Shown one piece after another: positions 8,416 through 10,267 of a DNA stretch of 10,267 bases. Made by a program: the position numbers and the translations under genes. The notes beneath the pieces were generated by a model, which saw only the letters and a program-made list of their open reading frames with translations, was not told where the DNA came from and did no database searches. The stretch comes from Thalassiosira profunda (taxonomy: Eukaryota > Bacillariophyta > Thalassiosirophyceae > Thalassiosirales > Thalassiosiraceae): assembly GCA_036939355.1 (NCBI GenBank), contig JALLAP010000816.1:1-10267 (forward strand), in the 5' to 3' direction. Numbering within the stretch: position 1 is the first letter of the stretch; every line of letters starts with the position of its first letter.

Positions 8416-8857
8416 GGAAATCGGAAAGCTCGCTCGAAAGATTTGCCCAAGACCGCGGGTTTTGCTTGACTTTTGCGCAGAAATTGAAGGTGTGCAACCG
8501 AAAAATGCTTGTCTGCACGTTTTCTGCAGGATTTTGATGCAAATCTTTCGTTATCTACCAGAGCGTAAGTATTGGTGTAGTAGGTTGTGTAGGTTCTGGG
8601 ACGAGGTCGTCGAAGCAAGTGAAGGTGATTGAAGCTGCTCAGTTTGCTGCATTGCGCATTGCTCGGATTTGACATCGGTTCAGCGGGGCTTTGATACCAA
8701 CCTTCAATTGTACTGAGAAATTGGAAATACCAACCCCGGGTTCTTGGCCCATGTTAGCTCTAATTTAATCTGGGCTTGAGCTGCCAATCCCAACTCCAAG
8801 CCCTATGTAATCCCTGACCTGCACAATCCATAGCAACGGTCGGAAACATTAGTGGTT

Positions 8858-9780
8858 TCACGCAGAAACCTCGACATCGTTCTCGTCCACCGGCGAGAGG
8901 CCACCATCTCCCTCGAAACTCCCGAGGGGGGTTTGGTCCCCGGAATCCGAGAGCGCCGCCGTCTCCATGGTGTCGCTACGGGCTCTCCGGCGGATTGCCT
9001 CCCCATCCCCGCCGTCGACCTGCTCGTCGTCCGCACTACCACCCTCCGTCTCGCGCAATGTCCCCCCCTTCTTCTTCTTCTTCTTGCTCACGGGGTCGTA
9101 CAGAACAGCTCTGCAGCAAGGGCAGGTGTTGTTCTCCCTCGACAGCCAGTCCAGAATGCAGTCCTGGTGGAAGGCGTGCGAACAGTTTCGAGAGACAATA
9201 ACCACATTCCCCACCTCGTACTCAGCCATGCAGATGAGACATTCATTCGACGCCCTCCCGTGGTTGCTGCAATTGTGGGCGGAGCTTTCTTTGGTATCTT
9301 CTGCTTCAGACCGCGGCAGTATGAGGCGGCATGCCGGCTCCAGCGGGCCTCCCTCGTCGCCCTCGTCGAACGACCACTCCATATTCTCCTCCGTGACGAC
9401 CTTCAATTAGCATGCGTGCATACGAGACGAGATTAGCGCAAGCTTTTGGCAACGAATTGCAAAGCAGCAATATATTTTTGCAACGGCAAGATACTCACAA
9501 ACGTCTGCGAGCTCAAGGCCTCCATGGCCCGAAAGCTCCGCTCGGCCCTTTTCTGCGCGTCCGGCCACCACCCCCGCTGCCGCCTCCTCCGCGGGGCGCC
9601 CGCGGCGGCCGCCCTTCGCGCGGCGGGGGAGGGCCCCCCTCGGCTCCGTGTTGTTGTCGGGTTCGCACCGTTCGCATGACCGTTTCTCGCTGGTTGGTTG
9701 GGCTCTGACGCCGCCACCGGCGCCCCGCGGCCCCTCCGCGAGACGAATTGACGGAGGCGGTCGACTGCGGTCCCTGTCAT
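8858..9780 (-). CDS. RING-H2 finger protein, probable E3 ubiquitin ligase
   Basis: Exons are 9780-9499 and 9400-8858, joined in phase 0, giving 274 residues. The ATG at 9780 has G at -3 and an in-frame TAG lies a few codons upstream, which fixes the start. Residues 1-85 are basic and low-complexity (RRGRG, RRRRQRG). Residues 95-140 are acidic. The RING spans about 147-191 with ligands C148, C151, C167, H169, H172, C175, C187 and C190, the C3H2C3 (RING-H2) order, and the usual HAFHxDCIxxWL and CPCCR signatures. Such fingers recruit ubiquitin-loaded E2 enzymes. A run of six lysines (200-205) is encoded by a CTT repeat on the plus strand, and the last 65 residues are acidic and Ser/Gly-rich. No membrane segment is visible, so it is probably soluble, perhaps nuclear given the basic clusters. 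Its substrate cannot be told. Confidence 0.88.
9068..9085. repeat. (CTT)6 trinucleotide repeat coding for poly-lysine
   Basis: Six perfect CTT units on the plus strand read as AAG on the coding strand. They give the six-lysine run just after the RING finger. Length variation here would change lysine number without shifting frame. Confidence 0.9.
9401..9498 (-). other. Intron of the RING-H2 gene (98 bp)
   Basis: The donor is GTGAGT and the acceptor is CTAATTGAAG. Splicing in phase 0 joins ...ALSSQTF to VVTEENMEWSFDEG. The intron contains stops in the exon 1 frame. Two GCTAAT branch-point-like motifs are present; one lies only a few bases from the AG, so the upstream one is the likelier branch site. 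Confidence 0.78.
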
Positions 9781-10267
9781 GGCGCTGCTGTGCTGCTCCT
9801 GTCTCTAGCGATGGGCCGGGCCTCCGCAGCCGTTGCGTTGTTGTGCGTGTGTGTTGTGTTGTTCTGTTTGTTTTGTTGTGAGAAGTCACGACCACGCAAG
9901 CAGTTTTCCAAGACTGCTCAGGTAGGTACGTACAATACGTACTTACGTAGGCGTAGGTAGGCCAGCCTTCACTCAAAGCTCAAGCACAACCTGGATTGTT
10001 GTTTCATCAGTTCACCCCGACCCCGAACGATGGCCAAGGGCCAGGCCTCTGTAGAAGGAAGAAGATAACGTCAGACGGCCGATTTCATAGCAAAGCATTC
10101 CTAACTGATTGCGCTAGCTATTATTTTCTTGCATGTACCTACCCGATAGCCCCTTTTTAATCCATTCATCACTCACACGCGGTTTGTGCTGGGACAGCCT
10201 TCCTTCGCCTTCGGCTCCCCGCAAAGCCAATCCATCCCCACATAACCCACACGTACCTAAGTCAACA
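9781..10267. other. Upstream flank of the RING gene, no supported gene
   Basis: This 487-bp stretch holds the promoter and 5' UTR of the RING gene. It includes a GT-rich run (about 9839-9880) and a TACGTA-rich cluster (9921-9960) containing TACGTACTTACGT at 9936-9948. Further GTACCTA-type motifs occur near 10135-10143 and 10252-10259. Open frames here have no recognisable domains or codon signal. I find no tRNA, terminator or mobile element. Confidence 0.5.

Larger units (their letters stand above)
8253..8857. other. Kinase upstream region and 3' flank of the RING gene
   Basis: These 605 bp separate the stop of the RING gene (8858) from the preferred kinase start (8252), both on the minus strand. 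It holds TTTGGCGC twice (8290-8297 and 8408-8415), a tandem GTGGGTTTG (8392-8400 and 8403-8411), a direct repeat ATACCAACC (8694-8702 and 8727-8735) and a 7-bp inverted repeat GGGCTTG/CAAGCCC (8772-8778 and 8797-8803) downstream of the RING stop. A minus-strand frame is open from 8675 into the kinase, but its translation resembles no known domain. I see no separate gene. Confidence 0.5.

Noticed and set aside
8253..8675. N-terminal extension of the adenylate kinase from an ATG at 8675
   Set aside because: The frame is open for 141 codons, but the translation has no domain or convincing targeting peptide. The ATG at 8252 has a strong context and sits just before the P-loop as in typical AKs. 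Kept only as an alternative.
8772..8803. Inverted repeat GGGCTTG/CAAGCCC as a bacterial-type terminator
   Set aside because: The stem is only 7 bp with an 18-nt loop and no T-tract, and the window is eukaryotic.
9407..9976. 189-codon minus-strand open frame overlapping RING exon 1
   Set aside because: It is in another frame of exon 1, runs through the intron, and has no domain. The RING frame has an upstream stop, a Kozak-like start and consistent splicing.
1..10267. tRNA, rRNA, CRISPR array or transposon
   Set aside because: I saw no T-loop/cloverleaf pattern, no regularly spaced repeats, no transposase or integrase motifs and no terminal inverted repeats. The only long repeat is the 72-bp duplication.

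Overview
This is a eukaryotic nuclear window, most likely from a stramenopile-type alga (diatom or relative). Reading frames are interrupted by short GT-AG introns (61, 81, 86, 71 and 98 bp). ATG starts sit in Kozak-like contexts. The coding DNA is G+C-rich, and there are no bacterial ribosome binding sites or operons. The lineage guess rests mainly on the C-terminal Smr domain, with its glycine-rich GGGSQ loop and NAPKN tail, which I associate with diatoms and relatives; it is an inference from memory, not a search result.

Layout from left to right. (1) Positions 1-3608, minus strand: the 5' part of a GH78 alpha-L-rhamnosidase gene (three exons visible, cut off by the left edge). It has an N-terminal membrane anchor and a long charged stalk. 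(2) Positions 3609-3986: a divergent promoter region with inverted TGACG/CGTCA elements and a CACGTG box. (3) Positions 3987-7228, plus strand: a two-exon gene for a protein of about 1051 residues. I read it as SUMO-like, SUMO-like, Tudor-like, coiled coil, Tudor-like, AP2-like, SUMO-like, basic linker, Smr. This is the most interesting object here. (4) Positions 7229-7328: a short convergent intergenic gap. (5) Positions 7329-8252, minus strand: a two-exon adenylate kinase with a four-cysteine lid. Its reading frame is broken only by a 72-bp exact duplication around a single N, which looks like a contig-joining error. (6) Positions 8253-8857: kinase upstream region plus the 3' flank of the next gene. 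(7) Positions 8858-9780, minus strand: a two-exon RING-H2 protein, probably an E3 ubiquitin ligase. (8) Positions 9781-10267: upstream flank with TACGTA-rich sequence and no supported gene.

The genes do not form an obvious pathway. They are a surface or secretory glycosidase, a candidate nucleic-acid or ribosome quality-control factor, a nucleotide-metabolism enzyme and a ubiquitin ligase. The rhamnosidase and the SUMO-like/Smr gene share a divergent promoter. The Smr and kinase genes converge, and the kinase and RING genes run in the same direction.
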